A stretch of DNA of 62,000 nucleotides. Source: Cryptomeria japonica (lineage: Eukaryota; Streptophyta; Pinopsida; Cupressales; Cupressaceae). The notes beneath the pieces were generated by a model. The model was not told the DNA's origin. It was given only the letters and a program-made list of their open reading frames with translations, and searched no databases. This document shows positions 21,944 to 33,146 of the stretch, piece by piece. A program made the translations under genes and the position numbers. The stretch is taken from NCBI RefSeq assembly GCF_030272615.1, contig NC_081413.1, positions 605,680,709-605,742,708 of the forward strand. The letters run 5' to 3'. Within the stretch, counting starts at the first letter, position 1. Every line of letters begins with the position of its first letter.

Positions 21944-22740
21944 ATCAACTTGAAGGATGATCTGACGGTCGGCGCTATTTCGCAAGGGTTAAGTGCTCAC
22001 CCTTTAAAGCCGCGAAATAGCGACAATGAATGTCAGCCGTCCATGTGTCATGACGGAGGAAGTAAAAGGTATAGCTGTCAGAGGTAGTTGGAGCCCCGTG
22101 GCTTTCTTCTGGCGTATTAAAAGGTAGCACGTGGCACAAGTCACCACAGTCAGCGGGTCAGGACCAAGGGTTCAAAAGTGGGCCCCAAAGATGAGTCAGC
22201 TCACAGGTGGAGATGACCTGGCAGGGACAGCTCTTAGAATTTATTGAGACCCCGTGGCTCCTTCCAGCAAATGAAAAATTGACAAGTCAGCTCCGAAAGT
22301 GACAAGGCGCCAGGTGTCCATGATGTGTCCATGGGCCCACCATCTCTGAGAGCCTTCTTAAGGGGTTAAATACCGATCGACTGTAGAGATGATCTGACAG
22401 TCGACACTATTTCGCAAGGGTAAAGTGCTCACCCTTTAAACCCGCGAAATAGCGAGAATGAATATCAGCCGTCCACGTGTCTTGATGATGACATAAGAGA
22501 CAAACCTGTTGAGACGAAAGTGGGACCCCCCATGGTTCTTCTTCTGGCCAGTGACAGAGCGACAAATCAGCACAGCAAGTGACTAGGTGCCAGGTGTTAG
22601 TGACGACTCAGCGGGCCCACCATTCCTGAGGACCTTTTCGAAGGATTAAAAGGTGATCAACTTGAAGGATGATCCGACGGTCGATGCTATTTCGCAAGGG
22701 TGAGGTGCTCACTTCTTAAACCCGCGAAATAGCGAGAGTT
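21944..22740 (+). repeat. Three U3 repeats with a GCTATTTCGC hairpin (5' LTR of F)
   Basis: Each block contains GCTATTTCGC and its inverse GCGAAATAGC about 28 bases apart: 21974-22021, 22407-22453 (first arm base changed) and 22686-22733. In the first two an inner AAGGGT...ACCCTT pair nests within the loop. Blocks start with GATGATCYGACGGTCG-like sequence and are followed by GCCGTCCACGTGTC-like sequence with CACGTG in two of them. Confidence 0.8.
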
Positions 22741-22806
22741 AATGAGGGCCGTCCACGTGTCATGATGATGACATGGCCAAAACGGGAAAATATGGGCCCG
22801 CCACAG

Positions 22807-22813
22807 TATAAAG
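22807..22813 (+). promoter_or_regulatory. Candidate TATA box of the F LTR
   Basis: TATAAAG lies in AGTATAAAGGGAG, about 500 bases upstream of the LTR ORF and just after the U3 repeats. The same site is at 36260-36266 in the other LTR. A transcript from here would carry the LTR ORF first and gag-pol later. Confidence 0.5.
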
Positions 22814-23308
22814 GGAGACAATCGGCCAGTATCAAAACAGAATGCGAAGGGATTTTCTAAGCCAATGGTCAGATTCCGCGTGGTATTATGTAGCCAATAG
22901 AAAGACGGGACCCAGACTAGAGACAAAGCCGTCAAAATGAAATTAACAGTGAGACACTTGCAGGAAGGCTGTGACCCGTTGGAGCTAAAATATGAATTCT
23001 CGTATGAATTCGATTTTAAAAGGATGGCTGAAGCATGCGGAATCAATGTCATAGTTAAGGCCCAGAGTACAAGCATTTGATTTTCTAACAACCAAGTGTA
23101 GATATCTTTTAAAAGATTTTGCAGAAGAATAACGCAGAGTTATCTTTTTCAAATATAGAGAAGGTGAATCAGTTGCAGAGCGAATTCCTTCAAGCAAGCA
23201 TCAGGTTCTTTCTTATTTTGCAGCTATTCTTGTGTGGTGTAATAAGTGAAATTATTCTCGTGTTACAGGAGTGTTTAAGAAGTGATATTCATCTTGTTGC
23301 ATTTTCAA

Positions 23309-26300
23309 ATGGCTCCTAAAAGGGAATTTTCTGGCAAGGTTGATTATTTAGAAAGAAGTGTATGTGATGACTTTTTAGAGCAGTTGATGCTGTCAACTAA
23401 CCAGGCATCTAAGGCCAAAGAGTTAGTACCCAGGGCTCCCCGTCTGAAAATTGGAGAAGGATTATATGACAAAGGTAATTGGTTGAGAGACCCACAGGTT
23501 GGAATGTCCGGGTTGGGGCTGTTTAGAGTCGGATTTGGAATGAGAAATTCTCTTGCTCCTCAAAACAGTGTTTGGGAACTAGATGTTGGGAAATTAGTAG
23601 TCCCAGGAGTATTCATGGATACAGACTTGCTAACCCAAATGGCATTAAATTATGATTCAATCACAAGGTGCATCCGGGATGTAAATGGAAAAACCCTCGT
23701 GGAAATCAATGCAGAAGAACTGAGAACAGCGTTTGGGCTCAATGAGTTTACAAACTTCTTGGAACCCATAAACTTCACACAATTAGCCCAGGTGTACAGT
23801 GCACAGAGGAGTCATCTTAGGAATGGGCCTCTTAAAGAACTTTTTCTGAAAATAGGAGGGTTAGCAGTTGTAGGGCCCAACACGCAAGAGCCTTTTTCAT
23901 TGAGTATGTTTACCTTGAGGGCGAAAGGGATGTATTGGGCACTTTGCCAAGTTCTAGGAGAGGATGCTGAATCAAATATGCCAAACCATTACTTGTTAAT
24001 GATTGTTCAAATTTTGAATCCTTCTCTTGCTATTACATTTGATTATGCTTCTTATGTTGCCAATGCTATCCATGGTGGGTTGGTAGGAATAAAAAATGGG
24101 AAGGTGGATAGGCCATTCGGATGGTACTCACTCTTGATGCACCTTTTTCTCTTCAAAGGTGGTGATTATTTCGCCAGTGGAATGGACCTGGTAAAAGAGA
24201 AGGAAGGAGAGAAGATGTCAGTACAACTATGGAGTACTGTGTTGTCATGGGACAGAGAGGATGCTAGTTTTCTAAAATTCGATAAATAATTTGCATCCAA
24301 AATAAGTACTCTCCTTTGCTCTGATAACCCAAGAGTCCCCAAGGTTCTTCTGGAATTCTTAAGGCCAAAAGAATTCGCAGAGAATACCAAGATAGTTCAT
24401 AACTGGGGTGATATGTACTTATATCCAGTCTCCACAGTTTTCAGAGTTTTTGGTTTCAGAGGCACCCCATTTTTGTTACCCTACCAGGTCTCCCTCAAAG
24501 TGGGAACAACTGAGATCATTAGACAAATTGGTGGCCTACAAGAGGCAGAGCTAACAGGTAGAGGTAAAGGGACAATTTTCCCTGCAGCTACAGTAGCCCA
24601 CCAATTTGTAATTACAAAGGGAGGCTGGAATTGTTTTGAGGATTTCCTCAAACCCTACCATTTATCCACTGCAGTGTCTAGGTGTGCTGATCCAGAGGGC
24701 TTCTACAATGGTGTGTTCCGGAAGAAGGTAGCATGCAGAGGTAGGCCTCATCAATTCCACTTTCCTGAAGACCTCATCAGGAATGAATTTGACTTAGATG
24801 AACAGGAGTTGAGGAAAGAAAAATGGGTGGCTTACAAGAAAGCCTTGGATTTTGTGCATCAATTTGATGCAAGCTATGACCCATTGTCTAGCTTCTTCCC
24901 ATTGGAAGAGAAAATAAAATTTTTGATAGTGTGCTTTGAAGATGTGATGCAAACACTAAAGGAGAAGAGGGAAGCTGTAATTAAGAATAAACCTGAAAAG
25001 GCAAGAATGATTTTAGGCAAGTCAGCTTCCACTAAAGCAATCCCTCCTGGTGACTACACCCTGCATAAGAAATCAGGTTACAGTGTGCTGGTGTCTACAA
25101 TAGGGGAGCCCTCTTCATCCAAAGGAAAGAGGAAGGTACAAGATGTCATTGACATCCAGGACAGCCCAAAGAAGCAAAGGGTGGGGAAGGAAGTGCAATC
25201 AGATACACCCTTGTATTCTCCATCCCAATCCCCTATCCACATAGGAGATGAACAAGAAGCAACTGAATACCTCTCTCAGTTGGGCAGCTTGGGAGAGATT
25301 GCATACACTTATGATGAGGTGGAAGAAGGGATGCCAGAAGAGCCCACTGAAGCACAAATGGACATCACCTCAACTGAACTTAAAGGCCAGAAATGGGATC
25401 CTGAGATAAAGAAGGCCAGTAGTGCCTTTTTAGCTGATGATAGCTTTGTCACATCTGAAGCATTCATGCAATTTATCTAGAAGCAGCATATAGGTAAATA
25501 TAATGCTAGATGTGAAGCAAGAAAGGCAGAGCAGCCTAATAAAGATCCAGCCTCAGTGGAGGAAGAAATAAAATAGGAGATGATGGAAGAATTCAAAACC
25601 ATCACTCTTGAATAGGGAAGGGATCTAGTGGCACAAGCTGGAGTGCTCATTTTACCAGAATGGAATATTGCTGATGCTCTGGTGCTAGATGCAGTAAGAA
25701 AAGAGACTAAACCCATGGAAGGGGTTACATTCAGTAAGGACAATGCTGCATTAGTCATGTGGTCCCTCAAAAGAAATGAGGACAAGAAAGGTAAAGACAC
25801 CTCAGGGACAAGTCACCTTGGTGAATTGATGATTAAAAGAGTAGAGAGTACAGGGGTAGTAGAGGCTGCTAGCACTGTGTTAGAGACTGCCAAATTCAGT
25901 GTTGCAGTGGCTGAAAAGGAAGCCAAAGAAAAGGAGGCCCTCCAGATTAAATTGGAAATAGTTTTGAGGGCCTATGACAGTGTCAAGGAGGAGGTAAGAG
26001 GCAAAGATAGCATCATTGCCAAATTGCAGAGCCAGCTGATGGGACAACGCTAACAAGGTGAGTCTTCAACATTGATGATCGCCTCTTCTCCTGCAAGACC
26101 CCCACCTACTAGCCCCATTATTGAGCTCCCACCATCTCTTGTGCCTTCCAGCTCTCAAATGATTGAGATAACTCCCCAAGAGTTGGAGAACCTAAAGCAA
26201 ACTCAGGCCTTTTATGCGGGGAAGTATGAGGAGAAAATAAAAGCCACAATCTCCAGTTTTGCAGACACTATAAATGCCTCACTGCTTCACAATAGTGTGG

Positions 26301-26950
26301 GAAAGATCATGGAGATATGGAATGAATCAAGGAGAGATAAGGCCATTTTGACACCCATTTTTGATAGATGGAGGCCTAGGGAGCAAGACTTAGAGTTCAT
26401 GTGTGTTTCCTGTGATGAAGCAAGAGCTAACCCCATTATCAAATCCACTTCTGATATCACTAAAATCTTATTGCAATTGGCAACAGAAGTGGATAATGTG
26501 GAAGGAAGGGTTAAATTGCTTAAGAAGGAATACACTGATCAAGTTTGTGAGTTGCTCCCAGGAATTTTTGCTAATCCGGATCAGTTGAAAGATAAGCAAA
26601 TATGGCTTAAAGAGATAGAAGTCAAATTGTCAGCAAGGGTAAAGGGAATCATTGATCTTGATGATACCTCTTTCTTTGTTATAACAATACAGGAAATAGA
26701 AAAAATTAAGTCACACTATAGTTTTCTTAATTCAGAAGTCAACAAACTGAGAAATTCTTGGAAAAGGTTGACTAAAAGTAAAGATGATGTGATTAATTTT
26801 TCATGGCTGACAGAAGAGACATATAATGAGTGGGAAGTTAAGTATTCCACCCATGATCCGGAGCAGTTGGAGAGCGCCCCTGAAAAGCCAGAAGAGGTTG
26901 CAACTGAACAATTTGTTGAACAGACTGCGGAGGCTGAAAAGAGAACATAA
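23309..26950 (+). pseudogene. Element F LTR ORF, copy 1 (1,213 codons, five stops)
   Basis: The frame starts MAPKREFSGKVDYLERSVCD and stays open in one frame to EAEKRT and a stop, apart from nonsense codons at 24287, 25478, 25574, 25613 and 26051. The other LTR has the same length with no indels. The N-terminal 600 or so residues look globular, with motifs such as INAEELRTAFGL and FGWYSLLMHLFLF. A basic, proline/serine-rich linker follows near residue 600 (PSSSKGKRKVQD), then acidic and coiled-coil regions. No protease, RT, integrase, zinc knuckle, signal peptide or membrane segment is visible. I do not recognise the family. It is likely a transposon-borne accessory protein. Confidence 0.75.
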
Positions 26951-27889
26951 CTGCTTTACACAAAAATTGTAACCACATCAATTTTGGAAATAATTGTAAC
27001 AAACTCTCCTCGAGAAGTCCGAAGCTTTGTGCATCCATGTTGTTATAAATGGATACCAGGACTAGAGGAGGAGGGATCACAAAATTTTGTAAGAAAACGC
27101 TGCAGAAATTTATCTGAGCTTTTCTAAGTCTAATGGAGAATCAGAATTTATTGTAATACTTTTGAAATGAATATCAATATACAGGCCATCGGTTTTGAGT
27201 AAAAGTTATGTGTTGTCTTCACGTTTGTTCACAACTTTATTTACTGTCTTTATTCTGAATAATCCAGGGTTGTTTAGTTTGAATGGAATTGCAAAGCAAT
27301 CTCAGTATAAGTGTTTGTTAGCTTTTCTCTTTAGGAGGGGAATTAAATACGCGGGATCACTCATACCAGTAAATTCTTTGGAAGGAAATTTGAATTTTGA
27401 GGACCATAGCTTAGTCTAGAATGATTGAATTCTTGTATGTGCCAGGCATATATCAGGATTAGTGGAAACCAAGCCGACGGGAAGCATAATGATATATTAT
27501 TTCAGAAGTTTTATTTGAATTTAAGTGACTCTGTAACCTTGGATAAGGCACTGGTGTTAATCGAGGTTGTTTATTACATACTTTGTTTATCAAAATGCTG
27601 AAGTTAAGTACAGTTTCTATTCATTGTTTTCAGTTGATTTCAAGGTGAATGAATCCACTGGTTTTCTAGACTAGTTTGTTGTGGGTTTATTGTTTAAAAG
27701 TGTGAAGTTAATTCACAAAGGTATACCCACATGGGCTCTAAGGAAGCCCGAAGTGTAGAAGGTTTAAATCAAACCTTGTCATATGTTGTCTCTGGAATTT
27801 CCTTATCTTTGATGTTTTCTCTGCACCCAGTTTTAGACCATATTATCTTAAAGACATTGAAGGGAATCAAATTTTGAGGACAACAAAAG

Positions 27890-27909
27890 TGGCGACTCTG
27901 CTGGGGACC
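27890..27909 (+). other. Element F primer-binding site
   Basis: TGGCGACTCTGCTGGGGACC begins four bases after the LTR. This sequence type is what I recall from Tat/Ogre elements, where it is assigned to tRNA-Arg; the tRNA assignment is from memory. GTGGCGACTCTG recurs at 28014-28025. Confidence 0.7.
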
Positions 27910-28082
27910 AGTTATAACAAAGATAAAGATATAGATCTGCGCAGAGACTTGTGGAGAGTATTGTTGTGTTGTGAGTAAAACTGCTTGTTTTTGTTTTTCC
28001 CATAGTTTTGTGGGTGGCGACTCTGTTACTATTGAACCAGTCCTTGTGAGAATACGAATTTTCTAAAAGAAAGACAAGCAAG

Positions 28083-30170
28083 ATGCAAGGAAATAAGAAC
28101 ACAAGATCGTTCATGAAGAAACATCCTCGTGAAACCTTGCAAGAAGGTCTGTCGGAGCAGTCACGAAGAGGCCAGAAGAGATCTGTGATGCATGAGCCAT
28201 CAAATGCTGCGTGGGTGCAGAAAAGCAACAATACTGGTAAGATGCCTGATCGACCTGTCTATGCAAAGTCAAATTCATCTTCTAGAGATTCAGAGCATGA
28301 TATTTTAGGTTTCCATTAAGGATTGTTTGGAAATATTGATGATGTACCTATTTTAAGTCGAGACCTATCTCATGCTAGTGTTTCTGCAAAAGATAGAACC
28401 AATTCAAATGCAATTAGGCACTCTGTTCCTAGGATAGTAGATGGGAACATTAGTCTGATTGACATAGATCAAATTAATGCATCAGACTCTGAAGAAAATT
28501 ATCCCGATGAGGATAAAATGTCTCAAGAGATTGAAGAGTTAAACAAAAGAGTTCATCATTTAATATCCCTGAGAGCCCAAAAGGAGGCAAATAAGGAAAA
28601 GGAAGTTAAAGCCAAAATAATGGAGAGAGATAGGCTTCTTAGACAGATAGCTGATCTTGAAATGCTTGCTAAGGAAAAGGAAAAAGATGATGAGGAAGGC
28701 CCAGTGATTAGGGAGATCCTAATCCCTAAAATTAAACCAGCTTCTAAGTCAGAAGCCCAACCAAGTAAGGAAGTATCTAATGACTCCCAGCTTCCTAAAG
28801 TTAGTTTAGACAAAGGGAAACAGATATGGGTAGATGATGAAGTAGAGTCTAAAACTGTAGAAGGGATTTCTCATAGGATCCTAGCACATGAGAGAGAGAT
28901 GGAAAGGATGAGAAAGGAAAAGGAAGACCTCCAAATGGAATTGGAAAAGGTTGAGTTAGAAGCAGCAAATCAGGAAGTTAAAAGAAAGATAAACTACTTA
29001 AAATCTCCCCCTATTACATTCCCATCGGAAGATCTTAGCAAGCCTAATCCCCAACACATCTCTTTTCCTCAGGTCAATACTCAACCTGCAGTACATACTA
29101 ACATTGCATCAGCAAGTCAGATACCTTCAAATAAACAGTACACCCAAACATCTCAATCCTCAGTTCCAAAAACTAAAATGATCATGGGGAATAATAGTAC
29201 TATTTCCCCTTTTCAAAGAAGGCCAATCAATCTAGAACAATATAGGCAATTGTTTTTTGATGGGATCCCAGGGTATCCAAATCATGTTCCCACTGAGCTA
29301 AGAGACAAACTCCATAAGTTTGCTGGGAACAATGCAGTCAGTGCTGAGGAACATCTGAAATCTTTTGGGGATCTGATAAATGATTATGAGATAGCAGATG
29401 AAGATGTCATTATGAAACTGTTTGTTCAATCCCTAGTTGATGATGCAAGAGATTGGTACAGAGGTCTTCCAGTAGCTAGTATAGGTTCATGGGAAGAGTT
29501 CAAAAATTGCTTTCAAGAACAGTACGGTGATAAGACTAATGTGAGTTTCATGCTGAATGAGTTCAATAACATTAGAAAGTCTGAAAATGAAATAGTCACT
29601 GATTTCAATGCTAGATTCCAGAAAGCTATGCATAGATTGTATCAGGTAATGAGGCTAGATGACAATATGTGCCTTAATACATATTATAATGCATTTTATT
29701 CTAACATGGCTTACATCTTGAGAGATAAAAATCCTCATAACTTGAGGGATGCCTTTAGAATTGCCATAAATGTAGAAAGTAATAGAAAAGCATCTGGAAA
29801 GTTAGGAAGAAAAACAGATGGTAGATTATGGCATGAAACCAAACAACAACCTAATAAAGTTGCTAAAGAGGAGGATAAAATAGAAAAACTGGTTACTGCT
29901 ATGAAAGATTTGACTGCTAAGGTCAACAAAAATGATAAGCCCCACTATAACTGGCAGGATAGACCTCCTAGATTACATGATATGCCATACAATACAAATT
30001 GGAAGGATGGTAAACCCCAAGTTGAGAAGCCTAAAATTGCCCAAAGCCAAGACACACCAGATCCTTTGAAAGGGAAAACTGTTAATAATATAGAAAATAC
30101 TCCTTGGTGTATTGCTTGTGATGGACCACATTCTCCCCATCAGTGTGCAGTGGCTCAAGCTCTGGAATAA
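28083..30170 (+). pseudogene. Element F Gag, two stops
   Basis: The ATG at 28083 opens a basic N-terminus (MQGNKNTRSFMKKHPRETL). A TAA at 28317-28319 interrupts the frame, which continues to TAA at 30168-30170. It has long charged coiled coils (28500-29000). The retrotransposon Gag core follows (about 29250-29790; EEHLKSFGDLINDYEIADED, DDARDWYRGLP, EFKNCFQEQYGD). Near the end is a non-standard knuckle, C-X2-C-X3-H-X4-C (CIACDGPHSPHQC, from 30108). The standard spacing has four residues before His. Gag builds the particle and binds RNA. Pol follows in the same frame. Confidence 0.85.
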
Positions 30171-30173
30171 TCT

Positions 30174-31400
30174 ATGAGGTCAGAAGCAGAGCCTGACATT
30201 AATATGTTTGAAACCATCATAGAAAGTGATGAGGAATCTATGCAAAGTGAATATAGTGATGTGCTGGATAATGAAAGGTTAGTGCAAGGACAGTTAGCCT
30301 TAAGTTGGCATCCTACCTTGAATGTGGTAACAATTGAAGATGAAGAAGTTCATCTTAGGAGGCCTAGTGAGGAAGAAGTTAAAAATCTCACTAAGGCTGC
30401 AATCGCTAAAGCAAAACATAACTACAATCTGAGAAGCACCAAGAGAGACACTGATCAAGGTGAGCCTGGTTCTATGTTTGTAAAAGAAGTCACAAAGAAA
30501 GGGGCATCAAGTAGTGTTACTGCTATTCTTAAAGCCAGTCAAGAAAAAGAGGAACAAGTTAAAGACTTACCTACAAACATAGATGACCAAAGTGCTGGTG
30601 ATGTGCAAAAGGCAGGAATGGAGAAGAAGGCCAGTCAATTCAAAACATAAAAGGTTAAGGTCAATACTGGAAAATGTAATAATTCTGCATTTGATATGGC
30701 CCAAGCTTTAACTCAAATGAAAGTCACTGTTCCATTAATAGAATTGCTAAAGATTAAAGAACATAAGGATGCAGCTTTGTCTTTATTCTCTAGTATATCT
30801 GATAACGACTTAGTATTACCCACCGGTTCGGATAAAGTTGGAAAGGATCAAGAGTTCCAAACCCCAGAGGTATATGTTGGAACCACTATTACTCAGGAGC
30901 CTTCTCAGGTGGATCCCTTCTATGTTACTTTGCTAGTCAATAACCGATTAATTAAAAACTGCATGATAGATTCAGGAGCAGCTGCTAATGTAATGCCCTA
31001 TGGTGTTATGAAAGAATTAGGATTGTCAGTAACTACTGTGTATGGGAAATGTTATGCCATGGATAACAGAGAAGTGCCTGTGATAGGTACAATGAAAGAT
31101 GTAGAAGTAAAAATAGCTGCATTTCCTGAAGCTACTTATAAAATGGATGTTATTGTCACTGATACTAAACCTCACTATGGCATGTTGCTTTCTAGGCAGT
31201 GGGCAGCAGCAATGGAGGGAAATGTTCAACTGGACTTGTCTTATGCTACTATTCCTATTGGTGGCAATCAGGTCAAACTATACAGGGAGCCACGAGCTCC
31301 TAAGGTAATTGAAAAGGTGGACCCTAGTATGCTTAATTGTATGATTGATGTGGATTTAGATAACTTCAGACTTCAGCCAGTATCACCTCAGTTGAAGAAC
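30174..31400 (+). pseudogene. Element F aspartic protease region
   Basis: Same frame as Gag. The stretch 30174-30650 is an acidic linker ending in a TAA (30648-30650). The open frame from 30696 has the retropepsin core: KNCMIDSGAAANVMPYGVM with catalytic Asp at 30969, then CYAMDNREVPVIGTMKDVEV and HYGMLLSRQWAAAM. It would cleave the Gag-Pol polyprotein. The upstream stop means it could be made only by readthrough. Confidence 0.85.
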
Positions 31401-33146
31401 ACTGACTCAATTGTAGTCGAGTTACAAGCACAACAGTATGGGTTGTGGCAGATGTATTTTGATGGAGCTTGCTCCAAAGAAGGATCTGGAGCAGGGGTTC
31501 TTTTTGTATCCCCATCAGGTATAACTTTTAAATATTCATTCTTATTGGCATTCCAGTGCACAAATAATACTGCAGAGTATGAAGCCCTGTTATTAGGACT
31601 TGAGGTTGCAAAAAGGCATGGAATCCGATTGTTGAAAGTGATGGGCGATTCAGAGCTGGTTGTCTCTCAGGTAAGATCTAAATATGCATCCAAGAATGAT
31701 AAATTGAAGCAATATAAGCATGCTGTTTGGGATATTATTGAATATTTTGATGCCTTTTCTATCAATTGGATAGAGCGAGCAAAAAATATTATGGCAGATT
31801 TCCTAGCTAATGTTGCTTTAAAAAATGATGATGCAACACTAACTGGTATTTCCACTGTGGAAATAAAAGCTAGGCCCGCAATCCCTGATAATGTATATAA
31901 TTGGCAAGTTTTTGCTGATGATGAAGATATTCTTAGGTTTATCCAATGTGTTGATGATTATGATGGACAAAAAAATGATTGCAATGCATTGGTGGAAGTG
32001 GTGGATGACAGAGAGACAGTGTTTGGAAATGATATTGTCCAGTTGGAAACTAACGAGATACTTAAAGGGTTGGTGGAGTTAGAAAGTATGTTTAGTTATA
32101 ATGACAGTCATTTACACCAGCAATCTACCACCAAGTTAGAAGAGTTGGAGGAGGTCAACCTGGGGACAGAATCATTCCCCAAGTTGGTATATATTGGAAA
32201 GAAATTACCCCCTCATGTTAGGACTAATCTTATCAACTTATTGAAAAGGTATAAGCATGTCTTTGCTTGGTCTTATGAAGACCTAAAGGCATATAGACAA
32301 GATCTTTTTCAGCATGAAGTTCCTTTACTTCCAGATGCTAAGCCATTCAGACAGAAACAGAGACCTATCAACCCCTTATTAGAAACAAAAATGCAACAAG
32401 AGTTGACAAAATTGAGAGAAGGGGGAATTATTAAACCAATAAGGCATTCTTCATGGGTCTCTAATTTGGTCCCAGTAAGGAAGAAGAATGGAGACATCAG
32501 ATTGTGTGTGGATTTTAGGAATCTGAATGTTGCTTCCCTAAAAGATAATTATTCATCCCCAAACATGGAAGCAATGCTACAAAGAGTGACAGGTTGTGAT
32601 CTTTTGTCCATGATGGATGGTTTCTCGGGATACAATCAAGTGCTTGTAAAGGAGTCTGAACAGTTTAAAACAGCTTTCACTACTCCATGGGGAACCTATG
32701 TATATGTGAGAATGCCATTTGGATTAAAAAATGCAGGGGCTACATTTCAGAGAGCTATGGATGTGGCTTTTAAGGAATTCATAAATATCATTATGGTGGT
32801 TTACCAAGATGATTTAACTTGTTTCTCAAAGAGAGTTGATGATCATTGTGGACATCTAGAGAAGGTGTTCGATAAAGCCTTGGAATTTGGTGTATCACTG
32901 AATCCCAAGAAATGTCATTTTGGGGTCACTGAAGGAAAGTTATTGGGACACATAGTTTCCAAGGAAGGGGTAAGAATAGACCCTGAAAGAAGTGAAGCAA
33001 TTAACAGAGTCTCTGAACCTAAAAATGTGAAAGGTATTCAATCCTTTTTAGGCAAAGTGAATTTTGTCAGGAGATTCATTGCAAACTTTGCCGAGATAGT
33101 GAAGCCTATTGTCAAGTTGCTCAAGAAGGATGCAAAGTTTCATTAG
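31401..33146 (+). pseudogene. Element F RNase H (DEDD) followed by reverse transcriptase
   Basis: An RNase H domain comes first (31430-31840). Its four acidic residues are in place: Asp in MYFDGACSKEGSGAG (31461), Glu in NNTAEYEALLLGLEVA (31574), Asp in VMGDSELVVSQV (31647) and Asp in IMADFLANVA (31797). After a variable acidic spacer the RT begins near 32200 (LPPHVRTNLINLLKRYKHVF). It includes GGIIKPIRHSSWVSN, DIRLCVDFRNLN, MPFGLKNAGATFQRAMD and the catalytic YQDD at 32802-32813. The frame stops at TAG 33144-33146. This RNase H resembles the extra 'archaeal-type' RNase H of Tat elements, but it sits before RT. Confidence 0.85.

Larger units (their letters stand above)
21622..27885 (+). repeat. 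Element F 5' LTR (6,264 bp)
   Basis: It starts TGTTATCACTG after AGATG and ends GAGGACAACA, four bases before the primer site. It holds a U3 with three hairpin repeats (21944-22733), a TATA box (22807), a 1,213-codon frame (23309-26950) and about 0.9 kb of non-coding sequence after it. It is collinear with 35076-41338 with one base difference in length. Confidence 0.95.

Noticed and set aside
22687-23197. Minus-strand open frames in U3 of F (also at 36275-36650)
   Set aside because: They appear conserved only because the LTR is duplicated; they overlap the promoter region and have no domain.
21622-27885. The first LTR of F as an independent element
   Set aside because: Its terminal sequences are identical to those of 35076-41338, the primer site follows directly, and the target duplication brackets the whole 21622-41338 unit.
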